Origin: Citrobacter freundii | GTDB lineage: Bacteria > Pseudomonadota > Gammaproteobacteria > Enterobacterales > Enterobacteriaceae | Assembly: GCF_029717145.1 (NCBI RefSeq) | Contig: NZ_CP099222.1 | Location: 310,001 to 374,000 of the forward strand | DNA: 64,000 nucleotides | Direction of reading: 5' to 3' | Shown here: in pieces, positions 1 to 12,677 of the stretch | Numbering within the stretch: the first letter of the stretch is position 1 | Layout of the letters: the number at the start of each line of letters is the position of its first letter | Notes under the pieces: model-generated | The model's input: the letters and a program-made list of their open reading frames with translations, nothing else | Databases searched by the model: none | Told to the model about the DNA's origin: nothing | Program-made: the position numbers and the translations under genes

Positions 1-869
1 AACAGAAATACTGGCAGGCCGAGGAAGCGGTTAAGTACGACCTTATCGACCGCGGTGGTGAAGCGGCTTGGCTCTGCGGTCAGGGTGTTGCTGACGGTAT
101 CGCAGATGGCGGCAATGCACTGGTAACGTGCATCAGCAATATGCAGCGCCGGATCGTCCATTGTTTCACTCAGGCGAGTCAGCGCGGCATCCAGATTTTG
201 TGCCGCATCACCCGCGTAGGCGCGGCTGTAGATATCGCCTTCCAGCATCTGCAGGCCGAGCCAGCGACGTTGTTGCTGCGGCATCTCTTTGGCCATCGCG
301 TCAGCCAGAGACTCGGCTTCACGCAGCAGCGGTTGGGCATAATGTACCAGCTCGACGGTGTCGTTTTCTTTGTAGCGATCGATAGCCAGCTTCAGTGCTT
401 CAATCCCGCGACCACGGGTTGAGACCAGCGGCACCACCGGGCAGCCCAGACGGGCGGAAAGGGCATCGATATCAATCCGGATTTGCTGCTTCTCAGCAAT
501 GTCCAGCATGTTCAGCGCGACGATGCAGGGGATCCCCAGTTCAAGCAGTTGCAGCGTCAGGTAGAGGTTACGCTCGAGGTTTGAGGCATCAACCACGTTG
601 ATCAGCAGGTCAGCGTCGCCGCTTAAGATATAGTGACAGGCAATTTGCTCATCGAGGGAGGTCTGCGATGAGATGGTCGTCAAAGAATAGGTGCCGGGTA
701 AATCCACCAGCGTAACCTGATGGTCAGTTGTCGAGAAATGACCTTCTTTGCGCTCAACGGTAACGCCAGCCCAGTTACCCACACGCTGACGCGCGCCGGT
801 AAGCTGATTGAATAATGTTGTCTTGCCGGAATTAGGATTACCAATTAAACCAATGGTTAGTTTTTTCAT
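1..869 (-). CDS. feoB: Ferrous iron transporter FeoB, N-terminal part (cut by window edge)
   Basis: Inner-membrane Fe(II) transporter with a cytosolic GTPase domain. Translation of the minus strand from the ATG at 869 gives 289 residues before the window ends. The G-protein motifs are visible: G1 GNPNSGKT at residues 10-17, G2 threonine 37, G3 DLPG at 56-59 and G4 NMLD at 120-123. The helical GDI-like segment follows; the membrane channel lies beyond the window. It starts 18 bases after feoA, so the two are co-transcribed, as in E. coli feoABC. Confidence 0.97.
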   Translation of the reverse strand, partial: MKKLTIGLIGNPNSGKTTLFNQLTGARQRVGNWAGVTVERKEGHFSTTDHQVTLVDLPGTYSLTTISSQTSLDEQIACHYILSGDADLLINVVDASNLERNLYLTLQLLELGIPCIVALNMLDIAEKQQIRIDIDALSARLGCPVVPLVSTRGRGIEALKLAIDRYKENDTVELVHYAQPLLREAESLADAMAKEMPQQQRRWLGLQMLEGDIYSRAYAGDAAQNLDAALTRLSETMDDPALHIADARYQCIAAICDTVSNTLTAEPSRFTTAVDKVVLNRFLGLPVFL

Positions 870-887
870 TTTTATAGACTCACTGTA

Positions 888-1442
<555 letters not shown>

Positions 1443-1540
1443 TAGGCCGGATGGCAACGCTCGCGCGTCTTATCCGGCCTACAAATTAATAACGACAAGT
1501 TGGCCGGCTAAGGTGTTTACACCGCCATCCGGCACACGCG
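1443..1540. repeat. REP/BIME element between feoA and tex
   Basis: Two REP-type palindromic units built from GGCCGGAT and ATCCGGCC cores: one at about 1443-1481, the second at about 1502-1536. They lie just after the tex stop codon, where a 3' mRNA-stabilising or terminator-like role would be expected. Confidence 0.85.
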
Positions 1541-1545
1541 TCACA

Positions 1546-3882
1546 CTAGCGCTTTTTACCCATTGCCGCCGCCAGTGCATCCATCATCGCACTGTTACCG
1601 GCTGACTGCGCTTCACGACCACGGGGTTTTGCGGCTTTAGGCGCCGGGCGGTTACCCTGTGTGCGCTCGTTGTTGCCACCGCCGCCGCGACGGGCATTGG
1701 TTTCACCCGGCTGTTCGTCCAGACGCATGGTCAGGGCGATACGCTTACGCGGTAGATCAACCTCCAGCACTTTCACCTTCACAATGTCGCCGGCTTTTAC
1801 CACGGTGTGCGGGTCTTCAACGAATTTGTTCGATAACGAGGAGATATGCACCAGACCGTCCTGATGAACGCCGATATCGACAAACGCACCAAAGTTGGTG
1901 ACGTTGGTGACTGCGCCTTCCAGAATCATGCCCGGCAGCAGATCGTTCATGGTTTCTACGCCGTCAGCAAACTGTGCGGTTTTGAACTCAGGACGCGGGT
2001 CACGACCCGGTTTTTCCAGCTCTTTGATGATGTCGGTTACGGTCGGCACCCCGAAGCGCTCGTCGGTAAAGTCGGCTGCTTTCAGGTTACGCAATTCGGT
2101 GCTGTTGCCCATCAGGTCGCGCAGCGACTGCTCGGTGGCGGCCAGAATGCGTTCCACTATCGGATAGGCTTCCGGGTGAACGGTTGAGGCATCCAGCGGG
2201 TTATCGCCGTGGTTAATGCGCAGGAAGCCCGCGCACTGCTCAAAGGCTTTAGGCCCCAGACGGCTGACTTTTAGCAACTGTTGACGGTTCTGGAACTGAC
2301 CGTTCTCATCACGCCAGGCAACAATGTTCTGCGCCATCATGCGGGTTAAACCGGCTACGCGAGTCAACAGCGGAACGGAGGCGGTATTCAGATCAACGCC
2401 GACGGCGTTTACGCAGTCCTCGACTACCGCATCCAATTTACGGGCAAGCTGGGTCTGGCTAACGTCGTGCTGGTACTGGCCGACACCGATCGATTTCGGG
2501 TCGATTTTCACCAGCTCGGCCAGCGGATCCTGCAGACGGCGGGCAATAGACACCGCACCGCGCAGGGAAACGTCGAGATCCGGGAACTCCAGTGCCGCCA
2601 GTTCAGAAGCAGAGTACACCGAGGCCCCGGCTTCGCTGACTATCACTTTTTGCGCGGTCACTTTCGGGAACTGTTTCTGCACGTCGAGGAAGAAGCGTTC
2701 GGTCTCACGCGATGCGGTACCGTTGCCAATCGCCACCAGCTCAACGTTGTATTTTTCGCACAGCGCGGCCACCGCAACGGCGGCTTTGGCTGCCTGTCCG
2801 GTATGCGGATAAATGGTGTCGGTCGCCACCAGCTTGCCGGTCCCGTCAACAACCGCGACCTTCACGCCGGTACGCAGACCAGGATCGAGACCCATAGTGG
2901 CACGCAACCCGGCCGGAGCGGCCATCAGCAGGTCGTGCAGGTTGCGGGCAAAGACGTTAATGGCCTCATCTTCCGCACGTTCGCGCACGGTGCCCATCAG
3001 TTCGGTTTCGAGGTGCATCAGCACTTTGATGCGCCATGTCCAGCTGACAACGCCTTTACGCCAGCTGTCCGCCGGCGCGTTGTTCAGGCGCAGACCCAGA
3101 TGATCGCGGATAATCTGCTCGCCGTGGCTCTCTTTTGGCGGCTCATCGAACTGCGGGTCAGCATTCAGAGAAAGCTGCAGCACGCCTTCGTTACGCCCGC
3201 GGAACATCGCCAGTGCTCGGTGAGAAGGAACGGTGGAAATAGGTTCGTGGTGATCGAAGTAGTCGCGGAATTTGGCGCCTTCGTCTTCTTTCCCGCTCAC
3301 TACGATGGAAACCAGATGGGCGTTCTTCCACAGGTAATCACGGACTTTTGCCAGCAGCGCGGCGTCCTCGGCAAAACGCTCCATCAGAATGTAGCGCGCG
3401 CCGTCGAGCGCCGCTTTGGTATCCGCCACGCCGTTTTCGGCATTGAGGTATTTGGCTGCTTCGGTTTCTGGGTCGTGAGAGGGATCGTTCCACAGCAGGT
3501 CGGCCAGCGGCTCAAGTCCCGCTTCAATGGCGATTTGCCCACGGGTGCGGCGTTTAGGTTTGTATGGCAGGTAGAGGTCTTCGAGTTCGGTCTTACTTAA
3601 CGTGCCGTTGATCGCTTTCGCCAGATCGTCGGTCAGTTTGCCTTGCTCGCCGATAGATTTGAGGATCGCCTGACGGCGGTCTTCCAGTTCCCGCAGATAT
3701 CCCAGACGGGTCTCCAGATTACGCAGCTGCGTGTCATCCAGACCGCCGGTGATTTCCTTACGATAACGTGCGATAAACGGCACGGTGTTCCCTTCATCAA
3801 GCAGGCGAACGGCAGCTTCTACCTGTTCAGCACGAGCCTGAATTTCACCTGCGATAATGCGGCAGAAAGAATCATTCATCAT
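1546..3882 (-). CDS. tex: RNA-binding transcription accessory protein Tex
   Basis: Orthologue of E. coli YhgF/Tex. The order of parts is an N-terminal helical region, a YqgF-like RNase H fold ([11 protein letters not shown]), a helix-hairpin-helix region with [12 protein letters not shown], and an S1 RNA-binding domain ([19 protein letters not shown]) followed by a basic, glycine-rich tail. The start MMNDSF at 3882 matches the known family start and gives 778 residues; the reading frame stays open upstream to 3939, which I regard as untranslated. Its exact role in transcription and ribosome quality control is incompletely defined. Confidence 0.95.
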   Translation of the reverse strand: MMNDSFCRIIAGEIQARAEQVEAAVRLLDEGNTVPFIARYRKEITGGLDDTQLRNLETRLGYLRELEDRRQAILKSIGEQGKLTDDLAKAINGTLSKTELEDLYLPYKPKRRTRGQIAIEAGLEPLADLLWNDPSHDPETEAAKYLNAENGVADTKAALDGARYILMERFAEDAALLAKVRDYLWKNAHLVSIVVSGKEDEGAKFRDYFDHHEPISTVPSHRALAMFRGRNEGVLQLSLNADPQFDEPPKESHGEQIIRDHLGLRLNNAPADSWRKGVVSWTWRIKVLMHLETELMGTVRERAEDEAINVFARNLHDLLMAAPAGLRATMGLDPGLRTGVKVAVVDGTGKLVATDTIYPHTGQAAKAAVAVAALCEKYNVELVAIGNGTASRETERFFLDVQKQFPKVTAQKVIVSEAGASVYSASELAALEFPDLDVSLRGAVSIARRLQDPLAELVKIDPKSIGVGQYQHDVSQTQLARKLDAVVEDCVNAVGVDLNTASVPLLTRVAGLTRMMAQNIVAWRDENGQFQNRQQLLKVSRLGPKAFEQCAGFLRINHGDNPLDASTVHPEAYPIVERILAATEQSLRDLMGNSTELRNLKAADFTDERFGVPTVTDIIKELEKPGRDPRPEFKTAQFADGVETMNDLLPGMILEGAVTNVTNFGAFVDIGVHQDGLVHISSLSNKFVEDPHTVVKAGDIVKVKVLEVDLPRKRIALTMRLDEQPGETNARRGGGGNNERTQGNRPAPKAAKPRGREAQSAGNSAMMDALAAAMGKKR

Positions 3883-3978
3883 GGATAGCTTCGTCTTTAG
3901 GATAAAAATCAGGGGATAGTTATACGGATTGACTGGCAAAAATGCCAGCCATCAGCAGGGGCTTCGGATTGTTCCGTC

Positions 3979-4452
3979 TTATTTAACGTACTCAATCTCA
4001 TTCACGTACCAGCTTGCTTCTCCGGCAGGGGTGTTCACTACCGCGAGATCGCCGACCTCTTTTTTGAGCAGGGCGCGCGCCATCGGTGAGTCGATAGAGA
4101 TGTAATCCTTACGGCCAAAGATTTCATCGTAGCCGACAATGCGAAATTTGCGGATGTCGCCGTCATCATTTTCAATCTCAACCCATGCGCCAAAGAACAC
4201 TTTTCCTTCCTGCTGAGGGGAGTAATCGACAATTTTTAGATTCTCCATGCACTTGGTCAAATAACGGACGCGTCTGTCGATCTCACGCAGGCGCTTTTTA
4301 TTATACTGGTAGTCAGCGTTTTCGCTGCGGTCACCCAGACTGGCGGCCCAGGTCACTTTCTTGGTGACTTCCGGGCGCTCTTCACGCCAGAGGTAATTCA
4401 GCTCTTGTTTGAGTTTTTCATACCCTTCACGGGTTATCAGGGGCGTTTTCAT
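3979..4452 (-). CDS. greB: Transcript cleavage factor GreB
   Basis: Binds the secondary channel of backtracked RNA polymerase and stimulates cleavage of the transcript 3' end. Protein of 157 residues, normal length. It has the N-terminal coiled coil with the two acidic tip residues D41 and E44 in SLGDRSENADY, then the globular FKBP-like C-terminal domain. It is divergent from ompR; the 226-base gap between them holds both promoters. Confidence 0.97.
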   Translation of the reverse strand: MKTPLITREGYEKLKQELNYLWREERPEVTKKVTWAASLGDRSENADYQYNKKRLREIDRRVRYLTKCMENLKIVDYSPQQEGKVFFGAWVEIENDDGDIRKFRIVGYDEIFGRKDYISIDSPMARALLKKEVGDLAVVNTPAGEASWYVNEIEYVK

Positions 4453-4678
4453 CTTATTGTTTTACCTTGATTCTGTGATGATGCGCACAATTGGTATTAC
4501 GTGAGCATATCAACAGAATAAATAATGTATTACGAGAAACATTGTATACTTAAGCTGCTGTTTAATATGCTTTGTAACAATTTAGCCTGGAATTCATACC
4601 AGAATTTGCTGGTTACTCAGGTGAGCTTTCTTAAGAATACACACTTACAATTGTTGCGAACCTTTGGGAGTAATAACA

Positions 4679-6747
<2,069 letters not shown>

Positions 6748-6750
6748 AAA

Positions 6751-6770
6751 AGGGAGGCGAAAGCCTCCCT
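6751..6770 (+). terminator. Intrinsic terminator after ompR-envZ
   Basis: Perfect 8-bp stem AGGGAGGC/GCCTCCCT with a GAAA tetraloop, preceded by an A-run so it may also work on the minus strand for the antitoxin gene; the T-rich stretch on the plus strand is short. Confidence 0.75.
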
Positions 6771-6802
6771 CTGTTTATGGGGTAAACAGTAAAACCTCTG
6801 GC

Positions 6803-7099
6803 TTAAATTGCTTTTAATTGATTAATTATAAATGGGTTTTTTTGAATTAATAAAAGCAGTTTTCTTGGTGCTCCAGTGGGTTGGCGTCGTTTCGTTTCCC
6901 AGCTTTTAACCAGGTCATAACTCACACCAACCGCTATGGCAAAATCCTGTTGGCGTAACCCTGTTGCTTCGCGGATGGCTTTAACATCAATTTCGCTAAA
7001 AGTATGCACATGTTCAGGTTTAGGTGTTTCTTCACCTTTCTCTATACGTACCATTTCTTCTGCACTGGCCAGCAAATCGGCAAATAATTCGTCTTTCAT
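6803..7099 (-). CDS. Xre-family antitoxin (NadS/HigA-like) of a type II toxin-antitoxin pair
   Basis: A 98-residue protein with a C-terminal helix-turn-helix (AIREATGLRQQDFAIAVGVSYDLVKSWE, about residues 37-68) followed by RRQPTGAPRKLLLLIQ, a layout typical of NadS/HigA-2 antitoxins. It should bind and neutralise the toxin made by the upstream gene and repress their shared promoter. Toxin-first order is as in higBA. The pair lies between envZ and pckA, which are adjacent in E. coli, and is visibly richer in A+T than its neighbours, both signs of acquisition. Confidence 0.85.
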   Translation of the reverse strand: MKDELFADLLASAEEMVRIEKGEETPKPEHVHTFSEIDVKAIREATGLRQQDFAIAVGVSYDLVKSWETKRRQPTGAPRKLLLLIQKNPFIINQLKAI

Positions 7100-7111
7100 T
7101 TTGGCCTCACC

Positions 7112-7128
7112 ACACCGGATCGCGGTGT
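7112..7128 (-). other. Hairpin between toxin and antitoxin genes
   Basis: Inverted repeat ACACCG/CGGTGT with a 5-base loop in the 52-base gap between toxin stop and antitoxin start. On the transcript it ends just upstream of the antitoxin Shine-Dalgarno sequence (TGAGG, plus-strand 7105-7109). It could protect or expose the antitoxin message; this is inference. Confidence 0.45.
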
Positions 7129-7151
7129 CCTGATGATTAAAATTCTCATAA

Positions 7152-7469
7152 TTAAATCAGCATATCGGATAAGTGCATTAAAACTCTTTTTTGCTCTTCG
7201 GTTAAATCATCCTGTTCATTCTTAGGATAGAGCAAAGCCAGATAGATTCGACCTTTACGCGTCACGTTGTAATAGATAACCCGAATACCGCTGCGCTTAC
7301 CCATACCAGAGCGACTCCAGCGAATTTTTCTGAATCCCCCCGTACCAGCGATAGTATCCCCTGCCTCAGGGTTTTCAATAAGCGCCTCTTGAAAGGCACG
7401 AAACTCATCGTCAGGTAAAAGTAACGGACGGCGTTTACTAAATCCCTGTAGCTCAATAAATGTGAACAT
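7152..7469 (-). CDS. RelE/HigB-type toxin of a type II toxin-antitoxin pair
   Basis: A 105-residue protein with the RelE/HigB-2-like core GTGGFRKIRWSRSGMGKRSG followed by IRVIYYNVTRKGRIYLALLYPKNEQDDL. Basic residues in this core are typical of ribosome-dependent mRNA interferases; the exact activity is inferred from the family. Start at 7469 is supported by AGGA about six bases upstream. It is the first gene of the pair and is followed by an Xre antitoxin after 52 bases. Confidence 0.85.
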   Translation of the reverse strand: MFTFIELQGFSKRRPLLLPDDEFRAFQEALIENPEAGDTIAGTGGFRKIRWSRSGMGKRSGIRVIYYNVTRKGRIYLALLYPKNEQDDLTEEQKRVLMHLSDMLI

Positions 7470-7493
7470 GGCGCTTCCTGCGCATGGGGCTAA

Positions 7494-7530
7494 TAGTACA
7501 AATTATAGGTGTACAGAGTACATTTTAAAA
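7494..7530 (-). promoter_or_regulatory. Promoter and probable autoregulatory operator of the toxin-antitoxin pair
   Basis: On the minus strand a perfect -10 TATAAT lies at 7507-7502 and a weak -35 (TTTTAA) at 7530-7525, 17 bases apart. The spacer holds the palindrome TGTAC-AGA-GTACA (7510-7522), and a further GTACA copy lies at 7496-7500 near the predicted start. This is the usual place for the antitoxin to bind. Confidence 0.6.
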
Positions 7531-7547
7531 GAGTAAATACAATAAAA

Positions 7548-7575
7548 AGCCCCTTATCCTTTCAGATAAGGGGCT
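7548..7575 (-). terminator. Intrinsic terminator of pckA
   Basis: Perfect 11-bp stem AGCCCCTTATC/GATAAGGGGCT with a 6-base loop, followed in the direction of pckA transcription by TTTTTATT. Confidence 0.9.
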
Positions 7576-7592
7576 ATATAACGAATCAAAAA

Positions 7593-9215
7593 TTACAGCT
7601 TCGGACCGGCGCTGACTAACGCGGCGCCCGCTGGGGTATCGGTATACTTCTCGAAGTTTTCGATAAACAGTTTCGCCAGCGCATTGGCTTTTTCCTGCCA
7701 CTGTTCTGGTGACGCGTAGGTATTACGCGGATCGAGAATACGTGTGTCTACGCCCGGCAGTTCGGTTGGGATCGCCAGGTCAAACATCGGCAGACGGAAC
7801 GTTTCTGCGTCATCCAGAGAACCGTTCAGGATGGCATCAATAATGGCGCGGGTATCTTTAATCGAGATACGTTTGCCGGTACCGTTCCAGCCGGTGTTAA
7901 CCAGATAGGCCTGTGCGCCAGCAGCCTGCATGCGTTTCACCAGCACTTCTGCGTACTGCGTCGGGTGCAGTGACAGGAAGGCCGCACCGAAACAGGCAGA
8001 GAATGTTGGGGTCGGTTCAGTCACGCCGCGCTCGGTTCCAGCCAGTTTGGCGGTGAAGCCAGACAGGAAGTGGTACTGGGTTTGATCTGCGGTCAGACGG
8101 GATACCGGTGGCAGAACGCCAAACGCATCGGCGGTCAGGAAGATAACCTTGGTGGCATGGCCCGCTTTTGACACTGGCTTAACGATATTATCGATGTGAT
8201 AAATCGGGTAGGAAACGCGGGTATTCTCGGTTTTAGAACCGTCATCGAAGTCGATAGAGCCATCTTCACGTACGGTGACGTTTTCCAGCAGCGCATCGCG
8301 GCGAATCGCATTGTAGATTTCTGGTTCTGCATCTTTAGACAGCTTGATGGTCTTCGCGTAGCAGCCGCCCTCGAAGTTGAACACACCGTCGTCGTCCCAG
8401 CCGTGCTCATCATCGCCAATCAGGCGACGTTTCGGGTCGGTAGACAGCGTGGTTTTACCGGTACCGGACAGGCCAAAGAACACCGCCACATCACCTTTTT
8501 CACCGACGTTTGCCGAGCAGTGCATGGAGGCAATGCCCTTCAGCGGCAGCAGGTAATTCATCACGGAGAACATGCCTTTTTTCATCTCTCCGCCGTACCA
8601 GGTCCCGCCAATTAACTGAATACGTTCAGTCAGGTTGAAAGCCACGAAGTTCTCAGAGTTGAGCCCCTGTTCTTTCCACTGCGGGTTGGTGCATTTCGCA
8701 CCGTTCATCACGATAAAATCAGGTTTAAAATCAAGCAGTTCTTCATCGCTTGGGCGGATAAACATGTTTTTAACGAAATGTGCCTGCCAGGCGACTTCGG
8801 TAATAAAGCGCACTGAAAGGCGGGTATCGGCGTTCGCGCCGCAGAATGCATCAACGATAAACAGGCGTTTGCCTGAGAGTTGCTGGGTGACTAATCCTTT
8901 CAGGTGCTGCCAGGTTTCCTGGGAAAGCGGTTTGTTGTCGTTCTTACCTTTACCCTTGTCGGACCACCAGAGCGTATCTCGCGTGGTGTCGTCACGGACA
9001 ATGTACTTATCCTTTGGTGAACGCCCGGTAAAGATACCGGTATCAACAGCAACGGCGCCCAGATTAGTTAACACTCCGCGCTCGTAGCCTTCCAGATTTG
9101 GATCAAGCTCTTCCTGGTACAGCAGGTCGTAGCTGGGATTGTAAACGATATCCTGAACGTCATTGATACCATAAGCCTCGAGATCTTGCGGGGTTAAACT
9201 GTTGTTCACACGCAT
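7593..9215 (-). CDS. pckA: Phosphoenolpyruvate carboxykinase (ATP)
   Basis: Converts oxaloacetate and ATP to phosphoenolpyruvate, CO2 and ADP, the first committed step of gluconeogenesis, in the cytosol. The 540-residue product has the usual length and the kinase-1a loop [15 protein letters not shown], the downstream metal-binding [11 protein letters not shown] and the substrate motif [10 protein letters not shown] near the N-terminus. It is a monocistronic gene with its own terminator. Confidence 0.99.
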   Translation of the reverse strand: MRVNNSLTPQDLEAYGINDVQDIVYNPSYDLLYQEELDPNLEGYERGVLTNLGAVAVDTGIFTGRSPKDKYIVRDDTTRDTLWWSDKGKGKNDNKPLSQETWQHLKGLVTQQLSGKRLFIVDAFCGANADTRLSVRFITEVAWQAHFVKNMFIRPSDEELLDFKPDFIVMNGAKCTNPQWKEQGLNSENFVAFNLTERIQLIGGTWYGGEMKKGMFSVMNYLLPLKGIASMHCSANVGEKGDVAVFFGLSGTGKTTLSTDPKRRLIGDDEHGWDDDGVFNFEGGCYAKTIKLSKDAEPEIYNAIRRDALLENVTVREDGSIDFDDGSKTENTRVSYPIYHIDNIVKPVSKAGHATKVIFLTADAFGVLPPVSRLTADQTQYHFLSGFTAKLAGTERGVTEPTPTFSACFGAAFLSLHPTQYAEVLVKRMQAAGAQAYLVNTGWNGTGKRISIKDTRAIIDAILNGSLDDAETFRLPMFDLAIPTELPGVDTRILDPRNTYASPEQWQEKANALAKLFIENFEKYTDTPAGAALVSAGPKL

Positions 9216-9593
9216 TTCACTGCTCCTTAGCCAATATGTATTACCTGGAATAGTAAGGTTTTTTAGGGATTGTTAACCGCGACAAGGCTCATAGATTTAC
9301 GCATCCGGCAAAATCACAGATAACTGAATACGCTGCGACTCCTGTCGCAAATAGGCGGATATTATGGCAGGAAACCCTTTTTTGTTGTGGAAAATGTTCC
9401 TAAAACGTTAATGGAGAGTATATTTGGCGGGAATCTTGTGAGTGTAATCGCATTCATGTAGGAAAATAACGTAACTCAAACATATGAAATATCGATTCAC
9501 GTCGCGTTGTGAGGGGCTGAAAGACACCGGTAAGTGCCAATAATTGTGATGTTGATGCGATAATGATCTTTTCCCTTCATTCTGGATTACGAC
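9216..9593. promoter_or_regulatory. Divergent pckA/yhgE control region with a CRP-like site
   Basis: Intergenic stretch without a gene. A CRP-like site TGTGA-GTGTAA-TCGCA lies at 9437-9452, nine of ten conserved positions. It lies about 220 bases upstream of pckA and 140 bases upstream of yhgE. pckA is known to be catabolite-repressed in E. coli; which gene this site serves is not clear from sequence. A lone half REP (CATCCGGCA) lies near 9302. Confidence 0.45.
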
Positions 9594-11312
9594 ATGGACA
9601 GTGTTGAGCTTTCACGTACGACCCGCTGGGGCATGATGTTTATTGGTCTGCTGCAAGGCGTAGTGTGTTACCTGCTGATGACTTACCTCATCCCCCATAA
9701 CAGTAGCTGGCTGTTCTATGGAATGCCTGTAACGATAGCGCTGACGTCGGCGATTCTGCTTTCTGTGGTCTCGTTTAAACAGCGCGCGCTGTGGTGCTGG
9801 ATGGCGGTGATCTTCTGCGTCGTACTGGCGATGAGCATCTGGTTGAAGGGGCACGTTGCAGGAGGGAACCGGTGGAATGAGAATGAGATTTTCTTTGTCT
9901 ACGGTTGGCGCCTCTTTCTCATGGCTATGCTGGCGTTACCCTGGATCCAGTACCAACTCCATACGCGTACCGACCAGGCGCGCTATCCGCAGTTTTACAG
10001 CCAGATATGGCTGAATGTTCTGACATTGCTGATCGTCTTTGTCGCCAACGGCCTGTTCTGGATGGTCCTTCTGCTGTGGAGCGAGATGTTTAAGCTGGTC
10101 GGTATTCCCTTTTTTAACACGCTATTCTTTGAGACCGACTGGTTTGGTTATGTAACGTTTGGCCTTATTACCGCGCTGGCGGTGATTCTGGCACGTACGC
10201 AGTCGCGCCTGGTGACGGCGGTACAAAAGCTTCTGACGTTGATCGCCACGGGTCTGCTGCCTCTGGTCGCGTTGTTAGCGCTGATGTTTATGCTGACATT
10301 ACCCTTTACCGGTCTGGAGGCGATTTCGCAACGGGTGTCTGCGGCGGGGCTGATGTCGACGCTGACGTTGCTGCTCCTGCTATTGATGGTCGTTGTGCGC
10401 GAGCCGCAAAAACGCGACTTACCCTATCCAGGGGCATTACGTTATCTGATTAACACCTCACTTCTCGTCGCCCCGGTTTATATGTTGATAGCCAGCTGGG
10501 CGCTCTGGGTCCGCGTCAATCAGTATGGCTGGACGCCTGAGCGTCTGCATGGTGCGCTGATCATCGCAGTGCTGCTGGTTTGGTCATTCGGCTACATGGC
10601 GAGCATTATGCGCCGTGGACGCAATCCACTGGAAATTCAGAGCAAAGTCATCCTCGGTGTTTCGTTACTGTCTCTGGGACTGTTGATTCTGCTGACATCG
10701 CCGGTCATTGACGTCTGGCGTATTAGCGTCAACAGCCATATGGCCCGTTATCATAGTGGCCAAATTTCACCGGATCAGGTCAGCCTGTACATGTTGCGTA
10801 ATAGCGGAAAACCGGGGCGTGCTGCGTTGGAGGCGTTACAAAAGGATGACGCTTTCACTAAGGACAGTAAGCGCAGACGTGATTTAAACGCCATTCTACG
10901 CGGGAACCTCGATCCCATGCGGGAACTGACCACAACGCAACTGGCACCGATGGTGATGATTGCGCCGGGTAGCAAAAAACCCGATGACGCATTCTGGCGG
11001 TTTGTAAAACAGCAAAGCTACCGCATTAACTCCTGTGTTGAGCAGGATGCATGCGTGCTAGTGAATCAGGATCTTAACGCAGATGGTCAGCCGGAGCAGG
11101 TGCTTTATGCTTTTGGCGAGGGAGAAAGTCTGATCTTTGGCATGAAGGAAAAGCAATGGTCTTTGCTCGGCGCAGCCCAGTTACCTGAAGGATTCACGAA
11201 AGCGCAGCTTTTGCAGGCGGTGGAAAATCACAGGCTGACTACAGCCCCCAGAATCTGGCGGGATATCACTCTCGATGGGGAACGGTTAGAGATTAACTAC
11301 TACGCTGAGTAA
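9594..11312 (+). CDS. yhgE: DUF4153 polytopic membrane protein YhgE
   Basis: Inner-membrane protein of 572 residues, about the length of E. coli YhgE. Around ten hydrophobic segments fill residues 10-380; the last 190 residues are soluble and contain a calcium-loop-like stretch NQDLNADGQPEQVLYAFG. Function is unknown. It has its own promoter region and a strong terminator. The soluble tail diverges more from E. coli than the neighbouring housekeeping genes do. Confidence 0.9.
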   Translation: MDSVELSRTTRWGMMFIGLLQGVVCYLLMTYLIPHNSSWLFYGMPVTIALTSAILLSVVSFKQRALWCWMAVIFCVVLAMSIWLKGHVAGGNRWNENEIFFVYGWRLFLMAMLALPWIQYQLHTRTDQARYPQFYSQIWLNVLTLLIVFVANGLFWMVLLLWSEMFKLVGIPFFNTLFFETDWFGYVTFGLITALAVILARTQSRLVTAVQKLLTLIATGLLPLVALLALMFMLTLPFTGLEAISQRVSAAGLMSTLTLLLLLLMVVVREPQKRDLPYPGALRYLINTSLLVAPVYMLIASWALWVRVNQYGWTPERLHGALIIAVLLVWSFGYMASIMRRGRNPLEIQSKVILGVSLLSLGLLILLTSPVIDVWRISVNSHMARYHSGQISPDQVSLYMLRNSGKPGRAALEALQKDDAFTKDSKRRRDLNAILRGNLDPMRELTTTQLAPMVMIAPGSKKPDDAFWRFVKQQSYRINSCVEQDACVLVNQDLNADGQPEQVLYAFGEGESLIFGMKEKQWSLLGAAQLPEGFTKAQLLQAVENHRLTTAPRIWRDITLDGERLEINYYAE

Positions 11313-11325
11313 ACGCTGGAATAAG

Positions 11326-11357
11326 TAGCCCGGCAGAATGGACTGTCTGCCGGGCTA
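11326..11357. terminator. Bidirectional terminator between yhgE and hslO
   Basis: Perfect 12-bp stem TAGCCCGGCAGA/TCTGCCGGGCTA with an 8-base loop between two convergent genes. Confidence 0.8.
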
Positions 11358-11362
11358 TGAAC

Positions 11363-12247
11363 TTAATGTACTTGTGGGTCAGCAGGGGATGCGTTGTTGC
11401 GGATCTCAGCAATATCCATCGCGTTAAACAGATAATGGCTCGCGCAGTAATCGCAATTCATATCGATCTCGCCTTCTTCAGCCAGAATGCTGTCCACTTC
11501 TTCGTCTGGCAGGGTTCTTAGCGCATCTGCACAACGTTCACGTGAACAGGTGCATTTGAACACCACGTCCTGCGGATCGTACAGGGTCACCTCTTCTTCG
11601 TGATACAAACGCCACAGCACATCATTTGCTGGCAGCGTCAGCAGCTCTTCGGCTTTAATGGTTTCCGTCAGCGTGGCGAGGTGGGTAAAATCATCGGCCT
11701 GCGCGTCTTGTGCTGGCATCACCTGCAACAGCATACCGCCTGCTGCTGGCTTGCCATCGACGTCGCCAGTGCGGATAAACAGACGCGTTGGCAGCTGTTC
11801 TGAACGCAGGAAGTAATCTTCCAGACAGGCGGCCAGCGTGTCACCTTCCAGACCCACCACGCCCTGATAGCGTTCACCTTCTTCCGGTGTAATGGTGATC
11901 ACCAGATAGCCGTTACCGACCAGCGTTTTCAGATCTGCATCTTCAGGGATATCGCCCTGAATGCGCGCGACACCGCGCATCTGCTGCTTGTTGTTACCGT
12001 TAATCACCGCCAGGCTCAGCGGGCCATCGCCCTGGAGCTGTACGGTGATATCACCGGCAAACTTTAGCGTAGCGGTCAGCAGGCTGGTGGCGACCAGCAG
12101 CTCGGCCAGCACGGTTTTAACCGGCTGTGGGTAAGTATGGTTTTCGAGGATCTGTTGCAGGGTTTGTGAAACGGTTACCAGCTCGCCGCGCACGGCAAAG
12201 TTTTCAAACAGATAACGATGTAATTGGTCATGTTGCGGCATAATCAT
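11363..12247 (-). CDS. hslO: Redox-regulated chaperone Hsp33
   Basis: Holdase activated by oxidation and unfolding; protects proteins during oxidative heat stress in the cytosol. The 294-residue product has the N-terminal core and the C-terminal zinc switch with the four cysteines in CTC (about 232-234) and CDYC (about 265-268). A start two codons further in (MPQHDQ) is equally possible. It follows hslR by 18 bases in a heat-shock cluster. Confidence 0.98.
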   Translation of the reverse strand: MIMPQHDQLHRYLFENFAVRGELVTVSQTLQQILENHTYPQPVKTVLAELLVATSLLTATLKFAGDITVQLQGDGPLSLAVINGNNKQQMRGVARIQGDIPEDADLKTLVGNGYLVITITPEEGERYQGVVGLEGDTLAACLEDYFLRSEQLPTRLFIRTGDVDGKPAAGGMLLQVMPAQDAQADDFTHLATLTETIKAEELLTLPANDVLWRLYHEEEVTLYDPQDVVFKCTCSRERCADALRTLPDEEVDSILAEEGEIDMNCDYCASHYLFNAMDIAEIRNNASPADPQVH

Positions 12248-12265
12248 CTCTCTTGCGGGTGACAG

Positions 12266-12667
12266 TCATTCACTGTCGCCGTGTTTAAATCGTAACAGGT
12301 CGCGGCGCTCTTTTTTGTCCGGTCGCCTGTCCGGGTGCGGCATGGTCAACGCGTTAAGTTTACGCGCCAGCGCTATTTTTTCGCGCTTTTCCACGCTTTG
12401 CGCGGTTTCTTCGTACAGCGTAACGGCTTCCGTTGCCGGGCGACGCTGTTCGGTAATGGCCTTAATAATCACCGTCCGCTCGTCATTTCCCTGGCGCAAG
12501 GTGAGGGTGGCATTTAGCTCGACAATCTTGCTCGGCTTACTGCGCTGCCCGTTGTAATGCACCTTACCGCCTTCAACCATTTCGCGAGCTATCGCACGCG
12601 TTTTATAAAAACGCGCAGCCCACAGCCATTTATCCAGCCTGACGTCAACAGGGGGCTTCTCTTTCAT
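12266..12667 (-). CDS. hslR: Ribosome-associated heat shock protein Hsp15
   Basis: S4-domain RNA-binding protein that binds free 50S subunits carrying a nascent chain and helps recycle them. The 133-residue product has the S4 motif at residues 8-70 (VRLDKWLWAARFYKTRAIAR) and a strongly basic tail rich in RRPDKKERRDLL. It follows yrfG by only 10 bases and precedes hslO, so the three are likely one transcript. Confidence 0.98.
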   Translation of the reverse strand: MKEKPPVDVRLDKWLWAARFYKTRAIAREMVEGGKVHYNGQRSKPSKIVELNATLTLRQGNDERTVIIKAITEQRRPATEAVTLYEETAQSVEKREKIALARKLNALTMPHPDRRPDKKERRDLLRFKHGDSE

Positions 12668-12677
12668 GGCATCTCCT

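Noticed and set aside
2467-3600. Long open frame (377 codons) on the plus strand inside tex
   Set aside because: It is the antisense shadow of tex, with no recognisable domain and no start signal; tex is strongly conserved.
9295-9312. Possible REP at TACGCATCCGGCAAAATC
   Set aside because: Only one arm is present, so it is at most a remnant.
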